Origin: Amycolatopsis echigonensis
GTDB taxonomy: Bacteria > Actinomycetota > Actinomycetes > Mycobacteriales > Pseudonocardiaceae
DNA length: 53,248 nt
Reading direction: 5' to 3'
Assembly (NCBI RefSeq): GCF_014174495.1
Contig: NZ_JACJHR010000063.1
Span: forward strand, 1 to 53,248
A program made the position numbers and the translations under genes. Below are positions 31,193 through 39,571 of this stretch, piece after piece. Every line of letters begins with the position of its first letter. Position 1 is the first letter of the stretch. Below the pieces are notes generated by a model, which saw only the letters and a program-made list of their open reading frames with translations, ran no database searches and was not told the origin of the DNA.

Positions 31193-31682
31193 ACTCCGGA
31201 CCGGCCGCAGGCTCGACCAGCCGCGCAGCCAGGCCCGCCTGCGGCTGAACATCGACCCGGACACCTTCGGCCGGTTCACCGAGCGGGTCGCGCGGTTCCT
31301 CGGCACCGGGAAGTACCTGTTCTGGCAGACGCTGATCGTGGTCATCTGGATCACGCTGAACCTGGCCGCGGTGTCGCTGCAGTGGGACCCGTACCCGTTC
31401 ATCCTGCTCAACCTCGCGTTCTCGACGCAGGCCGCGTACGCCGCGCCGCTGATCCTGCTCGCGCAGAACCGGCAGGACGACCGGGATCGCGTGTCGCTCG
31501 AAGAGGACCGCACGCGGGCCGCGCAGACCAAGGCGGACACCGAGTACCTCGCCCGCGAACTGGCGGCGCTGCGGCTGGCGATCGGCGAGGTCGCGACCCG
31601 CGATTACCTGCGCAGCGAGCTCGACCGGCTGCGCGATGATCTCGACGTGGACTCCAAGCAGCGCAAGGCGAAACAAAGCTGA
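31185..31682 (+). CDS. DUF1003 membrane protein
   Basis: 165 residues. RFTERVARFLGTGKYLFWQT leads into two membrane helices (LIVVIWITLNLAAVSLQ and PYPFILLNLAFSTQAAYAAP), then LLAQNRQDDRDR and a long charged C-terminal helix. This is the DUF1003 signature, with QNRQDDRDR diagnostic. GTG 31185 has AGGAGG seven bases upstream and overlaps the stop of the CBS gene by eight bases. Proteins of this family are often neighbours of MgtE/CBS and CorA-type genes; function unknown. Mrp follows 25 bp downstream. Confidence 0.9.
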   Translation: MAELRTGRRLDQPRSQARLRLNIDPDTFGRFTERVARFLGTGKYLFWQTLIVVIWITLNLAAVSLQWDPYPFILLNLAFSTQAAYAAPLILLAQNRQDDRDRVSLEEDRTRAAQTKADTEYLARELAALRLAIGEVATRDYLRSELDRLRDDLDVDSKQRKAKQS

Positions 31683-31707
31683 CCGGACCGGTACGTACGA
31701 TGGAAGC

Positions 31708-32853
31708 GTGACTGGTACACAGCAGCTCCCCAGCGTCGACGACGTCCGCACCGCGCTGAAGGACGTGTACGACCCGGAAATCAAAAAACCGATCACCGAC
31801 CTCGGCATGGTCAAGGACGTGGCGGTCGGCGACGACGGGCTGGTCACCGTCGGGATTTACCTCACGGTCGCGGGCTGTCCGCTGAAGGCGACGCTGACCG
31901 AGGACACCAAGAAGGCCGTCTCGAAGCTCCCCGGCGTCGCCGACGTGCGGGTCGAGCTCGACGTGATGAGCGACGAGCAGCGCACTGAGCTGCGCAAATC
32001 GCTGCGCGGGGACGCGGCGGAGCCGGTCATCCCGTTCGCGCAGCCGGGTTCGATGACGCGGGTGTACTGCGTGGCGTCCGGCAAGGGCGGCGTCGGCAAA
32101 TCGTCGGTGACGGTGAACCTGGCCGTGGCGATGGCTGAGCGCGGGCTGTCGGTCGGCGTGGTGGACGCGGACATTTACGGCCACTCGGTGCCGCGCATGC
32201 TGGGCGCGCGCGAGAAGCCGACCAAGGTCGACACGATGATCATGCCGCCGCAGGCGCACGGCGTGAAGGTGATCTCGATCGGCATGTTCACCCCGGGCAA
32301 CACCCCGGTGGTGTGGCGCGGCCCGATGCTGCACCGCGCGCTGCAGCAGTTCCTCGCCGACGTGTTCTGGGGCGACCTGGACATCCTGCTGCTGGACCTG
32401 CCGCCGGGCACCGGCGACATCGCGATTTCGGTGGCGCAGCTGATCCCGAACGCGGAAATCCTCGTGGTGACCACGCCGCAGCAGGCCGCCGCCGAGGTGG
32501 CCGAGCGCGCGGGCGCGATCGCGATGCAGACGCGGCAGCGCGTGGCGGGCGTGATCGAGAACATGTCGTGGCTGGAAACCCCGACCGGCGAGCGCATCGA
32601 GGTCTTCGGCGCGGGCGGCGGCCAGACGGTGGCTGATTCGCTGTCGAAGTCGGTCGGTTCCACGGTGCCGCTGCTGGGCCAGGTCCCGCTCGACCCGCGC
32701 CTGCGCGAACAGGGCGACGAGGGCACGCCGATCGTGCTGGCCGAACCGGACGCTCCCGCGTCGCTGGTGCTGAAGGACGCGGCGAAGCAGCTGTCGGTCC
32801 GGGCGCGCGGGCTCGCCGGGATGATGCTGAACGTCAGCCCCGCCGGTCGCTGA
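31708..32853 (+). CDS. mrp: Mrp/NBP35-type iron-sulfur cluster carrier ATPase
   Basis: 381 residues. An N-terminal MIP18/DUF59 domain (LKDVYDPEIKKPITDLGMVK, VAGCPLKATL) is joined to a P-loop ATPase: SGKGGVGKSSVTVNLA (deviant Walker A), VVDADIYGHSVPRML, LDLPPGTGDIAISV (Walker B) and NMSW. These proteins carry Fe-S clusters to target apoproteins. GTG 31708 is preceded by a -10-like TACGAT but no good ribosome site, so a leaderless transcript is possible. An intrinsic terminator lies 13 bp past the stop. Confidence 0.93.
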   Translation: MTGTQQLPSVDDVRTALKDVYDPEIKKPITDLGMVKDVAVGDDGLVTVGIYLTVAGCPLKATLTEDTKKAVSKLPGVADVRVELDVMSDEQRTELRKSLRGDAAEPVIPFAQPGSMTRVYCVASGKGGVGKSSVTVNLAVAMAERGLSVGVVDADIYGHSVPRMLGAREKPTKVDTMIMPPQAHGVKVISIGMFTPGNTPVVWRGPMLHRALQQFLADVFWGDLDILLLDLPPGTGDIAISVAQLIPNAEILVVTTPQQAAAEVAERAGAIAMQTRQRVAGVIENMSWLETPTGERIEVFGAGGGQTVADSLSKSVGSTVPLLGQVPLDPRLREQGDEGTPIVLAEPDAPASLVLKDAAKQLSVRARGLAGMMLNVSPAGR

Positions 32854-32865
32854 CCCCCGCTCAGC

Positions 32866-32904
32866 AAAAGAGGCGTGCACCTTCTCCAGGTGCACGCCTC
32901 TTTT
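32866..32904. terminator. bidirectional intrinsic terminator
   Basis: A perfect 17-bp stem (AAAAGAGGCGTGCACCT / AGGTGCACGCCTCTTTT) with a five-base loop and A/T tracts at both ends. It separates the convergent mrp and lipoprotein genes. Confidence 0.95.
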
Positions 32905-32911
32905 CAGGTTC

Positions 32912-33418
32912 TCAGGAAGCGTGCACCGTCACCAGGAGCGCGCCGGATTCGCGGAGCGTCACCTTGGTGTCGCCCGGCTTCGTGACCGTCCAGTCGATGT
33001 CCTCGGGCTTCTTCGCGGACACGTCGCCCGACTTGTCGGGCTGGTCCTGGACGTCGACGTTCTGCGGCTGGTCGGACGACACGACGATCTTGATCTTGTT
33101 GCCGACCTTGACGTCGACGACCTCGGCCGGCGGCGTGACCTTTCCGCCCTGGTAGGCGACGGTGACCAGCACGTCCACGCCGGGCTCGCCGGTCTGCGCG
33201 CCGCGCTTGACGTTCGGCTGCTCGCCGGTCGCGCCGCCGTTCCCGGGAGCGCTCGACGGTGCGTTCGACGGGGCCGAGGAGGACGGCATCGCCGGGGCGG
33301 GCACCGAAGTGTAGGTGGCGGGCGCCTTGGTGCTGGGCTCGTCGTCGGCACTGCACCCGGCGACGGCGAAGGCGGCCGCAGCGATCGTTCCGGCCAGCGC
33401 AGCCGCACGGCGTGACAT
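32912..33418 (-). CDS. putative lipoprotein
   Basis: 168 residues. MSRRAAALAGTIAAAAFAVAGC is a lipoprotein signal peptide with lipobox AVAGC. A Ser/Pro/Ala-rich linker (PAPAMPSSSAPSNAPSSAPG) spans residues 35-60. The C-terminal domain has a beta-rich stretch: VDVLVTVAYQGGKVTPPAEVVDVKVGN and DVDWTVTKPGDTKVTLRE, interrupted by charged loops. ATG 33418 has GGAGGTT eight bases upstream. No family is recognised. It is downstream of tatB by 128 bp on the same strand. Confidence 0.8.
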   Translation of the reverse strand: MSRRAAALAGTIAAAAFAVAGCSADDEPSTKAPATYTSVPAPAMPSSSAPSNAPSSAPGNGGATGEQPNVKRGAQTGEPGVDVLVTVAYQGGKVTPPAEVVDVKVGNKIKIVVSSDQPQNVDVQDQPDKSGDVSAKKPEDIDWTVTKPGDTKVTLRESGALLVTVHAS

Positions 33419-33546
33419 ATCGGGAACCTCCAGGGTCGGTTGAGCTGATGCCCTGAGGCTACCCAGCCTGATCAGCACGTCGTGCGTCGGCTTCGCCTGG
33501 TGTGAGCGGCGTTCGCGGTTCTCACATGGATCGCCGCGCCGGAGGG

Positions 33547-33975
33547 TCAGGTGGCGTCGGGATCGATCGGCGGACGCTCGCCCGGCTTCAGCGGTTCCGG
33601 CTGCGGCAGCGCGGTCTGGGGCTTGATCGTCGGAGTCCCGTTCGAGCCGTGGGATCCGTTCGACCCGTTGAGTTCGTTCTTGAACCCGTTCAGCCCCAGC
33701 GGATCCGAATCGCCGTCGAACAAATGCTGCGTGACGACCCGCTTCGGGTCGAGATTGCGCAGGCCGCGCAGGTCTTCGAGGGGTTTGCGGAGCTGGTCGA
33801 ACTCGGGACCCATCTCCTCGCGCAACTGCTCGCGCGCGCCGGTCGCGAAGTCGCGTGCCTTGCGGACGCTCCTCGCCAGCCAGGCCGCCGCCTCGGGCAG
33901 CCGTTCGGGTCCGAGAATGAAAAGCCCGGCGATGATGAGCACGAGGATCTCGCCCCAGCCGACACTGTCGAACAC
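33547..33975 (-). CDS. tatB: Sec-independent protein translocase TatB
   Basis: A 142-residue TatB protein. The N-terminal membrane helix WGEILVLIIAGLFILGPERL is followed by PEAAAWLARSVRKARDFATG, the amphipathic helix, and a flexible tail with a Ser/Asn/Gly linker (NGSNGSHGSNG) and a Pro-rich end. It works with TatC in recognising twin-arginine signal peptides. GTG 33975 has GGAGGTTT seven bases upstream. The order sigE, rseA, htrA, tatB on one strand is the mycobacterial order. Confidence 0.93.
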   Translation of the reverse strand: MFDSVGWGEILVLIIAGLFILGPERLPEAAAWLARSVRKARDFATGAREQLREEMGPEFDQLRKPLEDLRGLRNLDPKRVVTQHLFDGDSDPLGLNGFKNELNGSNGSHGSNGTPTIKPQTALPQPEPLKPGERPPIDPDAT

Positions 33976-34175
33976 CCGTGAAACCTCCGCTCGGTGCTGC
34001 CCCGCCCAAGACTACCCGGGCCGTTTCGCGTCCGGGCAGGCCCGAACGTCGCACGGCAGCTACTGTGCCGGTCGTTGCTAACCCGACCACAGCCACGGCC
34101 GAATGGCTTCGCAGCGACGGTTACGTGCCGCGCGGGCGGTCGGCCTGCTTTTGGCCGGATGAGTAAGAGCGGGTG

Positions 34176-35708
34176 TCAGTCCGACCCGAGCGTGACGTCC
34201 ACCACGAGCAGCGCGCCGTCGCGGGCCAGCTGCACCGGGACGACCTGGCCGGGGTCGTGGCTGCGCACCGCGACGGTCAGCTCCGCGGAATCGCGCACGA
34301 CGTGGTCGCCGACCTTGGTGATCACGTCGCCTTCCTTGATCCCCGCGGACGCCGCCGGTCCGCCCGGCGCGACGTTGCGCACCTGCGCGCCCATCGTGGA
34401 CGAGCCGGCGACCGTCGAGGCCGCGTTGATCCCGATGTCGGCGTGCTTGACCTTGCCGTCCTTGATCAGCGCCTTGGCGATCTTGATGGCGTAGTCGCTG
34501 GGGATGGCGAACCCGATGCCGATGCTGCCGCCGTCGGAGCTGGAGGAGCGGATCGCGGAGTTGATCCCGACCAGCGCCCCGGTCGAATCGACGAGCGCGC
34601 CGCCCGAGTTGCCGTGGTTGATCGCGGCGTCGGTCTGGATGGCCGAATAGGTGACCGGTGCCGCCCCGTTGTCGCCGCCCGCGGTGACCGGCCGGTCGAG
34701 CGCGCTGACGATGCCCGAGGTGATCGAGTTCTGCAGTGCCAGCGGCGAGCCGACCGCGATCACCGCGTCCCCGACCTGCAGATCGGACGACTTCCCGATC
34801 TGCATCACGACCGGGTTGGTGACGTTGACCTTCACCACGGCGAGGTCGGTCTTCTGATCCGCGCCGACGATCTTGGCTTCGGTGCGCGTCCCGTCGTTGA
34901 ACACCGCGGTGACCTTCGTGGCCGCGTCGCCGACCGCGCTCGAGACCACGTGCTCGTTGGTGAGCACGTACCCCTGCGGATCGATCACGACGCCGGAGCC
35001 CTGCTCGCCGCTGTCCGCGCCCGGCTTGACCACCTCGAGCGAAACCACCGCGGGCGACACCCGCCGCGCGATGTCCGCGAGCGACCCCGGCGGCCTTTCC
35101 TTGGCCGCCTCCGCCTCGGAAATCGTGGCGCTGCCCGTCAACGCGGACCCGGTGTCCGCGACCCACCAGCCGACCAGCCCGCCGACCGCGCCGATCAACA
35201 ACGCGACGACGCCGAGCATGGCCAACGCCTTCGGCTGCACGCGCCGCCCGAACAACACCTCAGGCAGGCTCAACCGCGCACCGCTGGGCAGCTTCTGCCC
35301 CTCGGTCTCGTCGTCCTCGGGAACGACCGCGGGCCCGCCCAGCACTGCCCCGGACGCCGGATCACGCCACGGATCATTGGTGTCAGTCCACAACGGATCT
35401 TCGGCGGCGCCATTCTCCCCGGAGGCTTCGAGCGGGCGCTGCAACCGCACGCCCTCAGCCCCGGGAGGCCTGCTGAACGCCTCCGCCAACGACTCAGGCG
35501 TCGGCGGCGCGAGATTGAGTTTCTGCCCGTTCCCGTTGGGCGCCGGGGTGTAAAGCTTGTCGAACGCCCCCTCGACCCCGCGCGGACGCCCGAAGACAGC
35601 CGCCTCCTGCTGGTCGACCGCGGGCCGCTCAAGCGGCCGAGGCCCCAGCCGGTCCGTTCCGACGGCACCGGACTGGTCAGAATTCGCGTTCGGCTGGTCG
35701 GTCATCAT
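34176..35708 (-). CDS. htrA: HtrA/DegP-like serine protease with PDZ domain
   Basis: 510 residues. A long acidic/Pro-rich cytoplasmic region precedes one membrane helix (LAMLGVVALLIGAVGGLVGW, about residues 165-185). The trypsin-like domain has His253 in LTNEHVV, Asp288 in KTDLAVV and Ser368 in GNSGGA. A single PDZ domain (AAGIKEGDVITKVGDHVV) is at the C-terminus. It acts in the membrane/periplasmic-like space on misfolded proteins. Paired ATG codons at 35708 and 35705. In mycobacteria the equivalent gene follows rseA and sigE; here a 387-bp repeat-filled gap separates it from rseA. Confidence 0.94.
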   Translation of the reverse strand: MMTDQPNANSDQSGAVGTDRLGPRPLERPAVDQQEAAVFGRPRGVEGAFDKLYTPAPNGNGQKLNLAPPTPESLAEAFSRPPGAEGVRLQRPLEASGENGAAEDPLWTDTNDPWRDPASGAVLGGPAVVPEDDETEGQKLPSGARLSLPEVLFGRRVQPKALAMLGVVALLIGAVGGLVGWWVADTGSALTGSATISEAEAAKERPPGSLADIARRVSPAVVSLEVVKPGADSGEQGSGVVIDPQGYVLTNEHVVSSAVGDAATKVTAVFNDGTRTEAKIVGADQKTDLAVVKVNVTNPVVMQIGKSSDLQVGDAVIAVGSPLALQNSITSGIVSALDRPVTAGGDNGAAPVTYSAIQTDAAINHGNSGGALVDSTGALVGINSAIRSSSSDGGSIGIGFAIPSDYAIKIAKALIKDGKVKHADIGINAASTVAGSSTMGAQVRNVAPGGPAASAGIKEGDVITKVGDHVVRDSAELTVAVRSHDPGQVVPVQLARDGALLVVDVTLGSD

Positions 35709-35831
35709 TCCCCGGGATGCGGTTCAGTTCGGCTGAGAGTCGACGATACCCAAGCCTGGGATGAAGTGTGCCCAGACCGCAGTGAAATGCCTGTTGCCTG
35801 ACCCCGTAACAGCTCCGCCACGCGGCCCAAG

Positions 35832-35856
35832 GTCCGTGAAGGGCCCCTTCACGGAC
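35832..35856. repeat. dispersed hairpin repeat, family A, short form
   Basis: GTCCGTGAAGGG pairs with CCCTTCACGGAC around a single C. It equals the outer part of the longer hairpins at 19264 and 20369 without their inner segment, 124 bp upstream of htrA. Confidence 0.85.
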
Positions 35857-35872
35857 GGCGGCGGGTCGTGAG

Positions 35873-36064
35873 GGGCCCGCGCCGCGACGCGCCCACCAAC
35901 CGCAGCCAATGCACCCAACCCAACCAGGCACCCACACCACCCCCGCACCCCGATACGAAGCCAAAAACACGGCGCGGGGGTGCTTGTCAAGGCATCTTTC
36001 CCGCCTTGACAAGCACCCCGCGCCGTAGTCACACTCAGCTTCGGGGTGTCCCCACGCAACCCTC
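35873..36064 (-). repeat. dispersed element, family B, copy 1 (inverted relative to copy 2)
   Basis: About 190 bp in the gap between htrA and rseA. Its centre is a 23-bp hairpin (35970-36025, one-base bulge) with core GTGCTTGTCAAGGC and a nine-base loop. To the left is a C-rich tract ending CACCCCGATACGAAGCC, and to the right GCTTCGGGGTGTCCCCACGC. Read on the opposite strand it aligns with 44130-44317 in the hairpin core, loop and both flanks, although the outer stems differ. It has no coding capacity I can support. Confidence 0.85.
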
Positions 36065-36095
36065 GTTCCGCGGCGAAGCCGCGCCCTCCCGCGAC

Positions 36096-36782
36096 CTAAC
36101 GAGCCGCGACAGCCGCCCCCACCACAGACCGCGCCCCGTCCGGCGCCTCCGGCTCCGAAGAAACCGGTGCCGAAGAAACCGGTGCCGCAGACGTCCTGGG
36201 CACGTTCATGTTCGCAGGCAGCAAGTTCGCGTTCGGCGTCCGAACCGGCCCTCCCCCGCCAGTCCCTTCGCCGCTATCCGCCGCGGTCCCGACGAGCGCG
36301 AGCGCGCTCAGCACGAGCCCGGACACCACGACCCCGGCTCCTTGCGCCGCCCGCTTCCGGCTGAAAGCGAACCTTCCGCCGCCGAGCACGGTCGCCGAGT
36401 GCCCGAGCGGCGCGGTTGTTCCCAACGGCGCCGCACCCCCCAGCACCCCCGCGTCCCGCAGTCCGGCCACCCGGTCCGGCCGCTGGATCGCCACCAGCTG
36501 ACCGTCCGCGGTGACCGCGAGATTGTCCGGCGCTCCCGGGAGGTCAGTGTGCTCCGGAATGGACCGGAGGCTGGCCAGGAAGCCCGCCGACATCGGCGGC
36601 GCACCGGCGTCCTTCACCGCCGCGACAGCCTGGCGCTGCGCGGTCACCTCCGCCGCGCAGCCAGGGCAGCGCGCGAGGTGCGCGGTGGCCCGGTCGTGTG
36701 CGGACGGCGACAGCTCGCCGTCGACCAATGCGACTACCGCGTCGGGCATGAGGTGGGATTCGGCGAAACGCCAGCCGCTCAT
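36096..36782 (-). CDS. rseA: anti-sigma-E factor RseA (zinc-binding)
   Basis: A 228-residue anti-sigma factor. The zinc-binding HCC motif is His35-x3-Cys39-x2-Cys42 in HLARCPGC. A cytoplasmic middle, a single membrane helix (GAGVVVSGLVLSALALVGTA) near residues 150-170, and a Ser/Pro-rich external tail follow. It would bind SigE and hold it at the membrane until stress. Its ATG overlaps the sigE stop (ATGA), giving tight coupling. Compared with soluble mycobacterial RseA, the membrane segment and long tail are notable. Confidence 0.9.
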   Translation of the reverse strand: MSGWRFAESHLMPDAVVALVDGELSPSAHDRATAHLARCPGCAAEVTAQRQAVAAVKDAGAPPMSAGFLASLRSIPEHTDLPGAPDNLAVTADGQLVAIQRPDRVAGLRDAGVLGGAAPLGTTAPLGHSATVLGGGRFAFSRKRAAQGAGVVVSGLVLSALALVGTAADSGEGTGGGGPVRTPNANLLPANMNVPRTSAAPVSSAPVSSEPEAPDGARSVVGAAVAAR

Positions 36783-37393
36783 ACGGACACCTTCGCAGAT
36801 TCCTCCCGGGTCGCGCGACGGCGCTCGAGCGACGCGCGCAGCGCCGAGCGGCCGCGGTGGATGCGGCTGCGCACGGTGCCGAGCTTGACGCCCAGCGTCG
36901 CGCCGATCTCCTCGTACGACAGTCCTTCCACGTCACACAGCACGACCGCGGCCCGGAACTCCGGGGGCAGCTCGTCGAGCGCCTCCTGCAGGTCGGGGTC
37001 GAGGTGGGTGTCGCTGTAGTGCTGCTCCGGGCTGGGGTCGTCGCCGACGATCCGGTCGGTGTCCTCGGGCAGTCCCTCCATGCGCACGCGCGAGCGGCGG
37101 CGCGCCATGTCGAGGAACAGGTTCGTGGTGATCCGGTGCAGCCAGCCCTCGAACGTGCCGGGCTTGTAGGACGCCAGCGACCGGAAGACGCGGATGAACG
37201 TCTCCTGGGTCAGGTCCTCGGCGTCGTGCGTGTTGCCGGTGAGGCGGTAGGCGAGCCGGTAGACGCGGTCGGCGTGTTCGCGCACGACCTCGTCCCACGA
37301 GGGCGGCGTCCAGGCCGCCTCGGCTGCGTCCACGGTCACCGGAGCGGCCTCCGGCAGTTCGGCGTTCTGCATCAGGGGAGCAGGCACCTCCAT
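36779..37393 (-). CDS. sigE: ECF sigma factor SigE
   Basis: A 204-residue ECF sigma factor. A short N-terminal extension precedes region 2 (DRVYRLAYRLTGNTHDAEDL and a stretch through WLHRITTNLFLDMARRR), a linker, and region 4 (DELPPEFRAAVVLCDVEGLS, then YEEIGATLGVKLGTVRSRIH). It directs RNA polymerase to envelope-stress genes. ATG 37393 has GAGGAG nine bases upstream. A SigE-type promoter lies 27-54 bp before the start, indicating autoregulation. rseA follows with overlapping codons, then htrA. Confidence 0.93.
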   Translation of the reverse strand: MEVPAPLMQNAELPEAAPVTVDAAEAAWTPPSWDEVVREHADRVYRLAYRLTGNTHDAEDLTQETFIRVFRSLASYKPGTFEGWLHRITTNLFLDMARRRSRVRMEGLPEDTDRIVGDDPSPEQHYSDTHLDPDLQEALDELPPEFRAAVVLCDVEGLSYEEIGATLGVKLGTVRSRIHRGRSALRASLERRRATREESAKVSV

Positions 37394-37419
37394 CTGGGTC
37401 AACTCCTCTTCACCTCTGC

Positions 37420-37447
37420 CAACGCGGGCCGGGCACACGGTGTTCCC
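37420..37447 (-). promoter_or_regulatory. SigE-type promoter in front of sigE
   Basis: Read on the minus strand: GGGAACAC, a 15-base spacer, then CGTTG. This matches the ECF/SigE consensus (GGAAC -35, GTT -10) with correct spacing, and the -10 lies about 27 bp before the sigE ATG. The start of transcription would leave a short leader containing GAGGAG. Confidence 0.75.
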
Positions 37448-37628
37448 GTGCGGTTGAGACTCAGTCTGTCGGCCTTCCTTATGGAACTCATGAGACCGAT
37501 CTGAGAGCAGCCTGAGAAGTTGGCCCGCGAGGGCCGTTCCAGGGTTTTCGCGGGCTTTCCTCCGAGCCGGAAGGCGCTTACCAGGGAGCCTTCGCTGATT
37601 TATCGACAACCAGCGCTAACCTTCGCGC

Positions 37629-38285
37629 GTGAGTTCGGGGACAGAGGCGGCGGCCGAGACCGGGGCGGTCGGCGCCGAGCAGGTCGACGGGTACCTGCCC
37701 GACGACGACGTGCTGGCCGCGGCACGGCTGCGCGCGGTCGACCTCGGTTGCGCCCCGCTGGCCCCCGGAGCAGGCACGACGCTGCGGTTTCTCGCCGCGA
37801 CGGTCGCCGCGCGAGCGGTCGTGGAGGTCGGCACGGGCTCCGGCGTGAGCGGGCTGTACCTGCTGCGCGGGATGGCCCCCGACGGCGTGCTGACCTCGAT
37901 CGACGTCGAGCCGGAGTACCAGCGGGCGGCGCGCAAGACCTTCCTCGAAGCGGGCTATCCGCCGGGCCGGATGCGGCTCATCGTCGGCCGCGCGCTGGAC
38001 GTGCTGCCGCGGCTCACGCCCGGCGGCTACGACCTGGTCTTCGTCGACGCCGCGCGGATCGAGTACCCCGGCTACTACGAGCAGGGCGTGGCCCTGCTGC
38101 GCCGCGGCGGGGTGATCGTGTTCCACCAGGTCCTGGCAGGCGGACGGCTCACCGACCCGGCGCGGCGGGACCCGGAGACGATGGCGTTGCGCGAGGTCGC
38201 GCGGGCGGTCCGCGAGGACGACCGGCTGATCCCGGCGCTGCTGCCGGTCGGGGGCGGACTGCTGGTCGCCACGGCCTGCTCGTGA
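37629..38285 (+). CDS. SAM-dependent O-methyltransferase
   Basis: 218 residues with the class I methyltransferase fold. VVEVGTGSGVSGLYLLRGM is motif I, LTSIDVEPEYQRAARKTF binds the SAM ribose, and YDLVFVDAARIEYPGYYEQG is the metal/substrate loop, as in catechol-type O-methyltransferases. Substrate unknown. GTG 37629 lies seven bases after TAACCT, a possible -10, so a leaderless transcript is plausible; no ribosome site is seen. It is divergent from sigE, the arrangement of Rv1220c/Rv1221 as I recall it. Confidence 0.9.
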   Translation: MSSGTEAAAETGAVGAEQVDGYLPDDDVLAAARLRAVDLGCAPLAPGAGTTLRFLAATVAARAVVEVGTGSGVSGLYLLRGMAPDGVLTSIDVEPEYQRAARKTFLEAGYPPGRMRLIVGRALDVLPRLTPGGYDLVFVDAARIEYPGYYEQGVALLRRGGVIVFHQVLAGGRLTDPARRDPETMALREVARAVREDDRLIPALLPVGGGLLVATACS

Positions 38286-38317
38286 GCGGCAAGAACGGTT
38301 AGAACTGCGATCAGCAC

Positions 38318-39508
38318 TCACGACCCCACCAGCACCCGCTCCCCGCGCCGCACCCGCGTGCCTGCCTGCACCGCCGCCACGGCCAGTCCCAGCCACACCA
38401 CGACGGCCACGATCAGCCAGTTCCATCCGGCCCGCGCGTAGACGACGCTGCCGACCCCGCCGCCGACGCTGCTGCCCAGGTAGTACATGAGCATGTACAG
38501 CCCGCCGACCTGACCGCGCGCGTTCTCCGGGGCGTCGGCCGCGGCCCAGCTGTTCGCGATCGAGTGCGCGGCGAAGAACGCCGTCGTCAGCACGAGGAAG
38601 CCGACGACGATCAGCGGCAGCGAGTCCGGGATCGTCAGCAGCGCGCCGACCGCGGTCAGCAGCAGCACGCCGACCAGCGCCTGGCGACGGCCGATCCGCG
38701 CGGACAGCCGGTTGGCGGTGGCCGACGAAACCGAGCCCAGCGCGTAGGACACGAACACCAGCGACGCGATCGCCGGAGACAGATTCAGCGGCTCGCCGGT
38801 CAGCCGGAACCCGGCCGCGTTGTACAGGGCGACGAACGCGCCCATGGCCAGCAGCGCGACGGCGTACTGCGCGAGCAGCACCGGCCGGCGCACCGCGGAA
38901 AGCAGGCCGACGCCGATGTCGCGCAGGCCTTGCCGCTCCCCCGTCCTGACCGGCGAAGGCGGCAGCGTCACCACCGTCACGACCGCGCAGACCAGCGAAA
39001 TCCCAGCCACCACGTACAGCGCGCCGCGCCAGCCGAACGGACCGGCGGTGAACCCGGTGGCCAGCCGTCCGGTCATGCCGCCGACGGTGTTGCCCGCGAT
39101 CATCGCCCCGACCGCCGCCGCGACGCCGGTCTTCCCGAGGCGTTCCACGAGGTAAGCCGTTGCCACACCGGGGAATCCGGCGATCGCGACGCCCTGCACC
39201 GCACGCAGCACCAGCAGCAGCGGGTAGTTCGGCATGAGCGGCAGCAGAAGCCCGAGCACCGAGGAAATCGCGACCGACGCGATGATCACCGGCCGGCGGC
39301 CGATCGCTTCGGACAGCGCGGCGATGGGCAGCACCGAGATCGCCAAGGCACCGGTCGCCACGCTCACCGCGAGCGCCGCGCCGCCGGGGTCGAGGTGATA
39401 CTGCCCGGCGAGCTGCGGCAGGACTGCTTGCGGGGCGTAGAGCAGGGCGAACGAAGTGAAACCCGCGGCGGCGACCGCGACCTTCACCCGGCGGGCGGAG
39501 GAGATCAT
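38318..39508 (-). CDS. MFS transporter (YnfM-like)
   Basis: A 396-residue protein with about twelve hydrophobic helices and the MFS loop motif LSEAIGRRPVIIAS between helices 2 and 3, repeated less strongly as LSARIGRRQALVG in the second half. Resembles the YnfM/arabinose-efflux type in size and by its divergent LysR-type regulator. It probably exports a small compound. ATG 39508. The 63-bp gap to the regulator gene is AT-rich. The 3' end is 32 bp past the convergent methyltransferase stop. Confidence 0.9.
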   Translation of the reverse strand: MISSARRVKVAVAAAGFTSFALLYAPQAVLPQLAGQYHLDPGGAALAVSVATGALAISVLPIAALSEAIGRRPVIIASVAISSVLGLLLPLMPNYPLLLVLRAVQGVAIAGFPGVATAYLVERLGKTGVAAAVGAMIAGNTVGGMTGRLATGFTAGPFGWRGALYVVAGISLVCAVVTVVTLPPSPVRTGERQGLRDIGVGLLSAVRRPVLLAQYAVALLAMGAFVALYNAAGFRLTGEPLNLSPAIASLVFVSYALGSVSSATANRLSARIGRRQALVGVLLLTAVGALLTIPDSLPLIVVGFLVLTTAFFAAHSIANSWAAADAPENARGQVGGLYMLMYYLGSSVGGGVGSVVYARAGWNWLIVAVVVWLGLAVAAVQAGTRVRRGERVLVGS

Positions 39509-39571
39509 GAGCCCGAAAGTAAGCTTCGCTAATCAATACGTCTAATACGCAAATCTGCCATCATTCATACC
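39509..39571. promoter_or_regulatory. AT-rich divergent promoter of MFS and LysR genes
   Basis: 63 bp, the most AT-rich stretch of the window. It contains TTCGCTAATCAATACGTCTA and repeated AATACG words. A LysR-type binding site (T-N11-A) fits here by position, but no clear palindrome is resolved. Confidence 0.5.
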
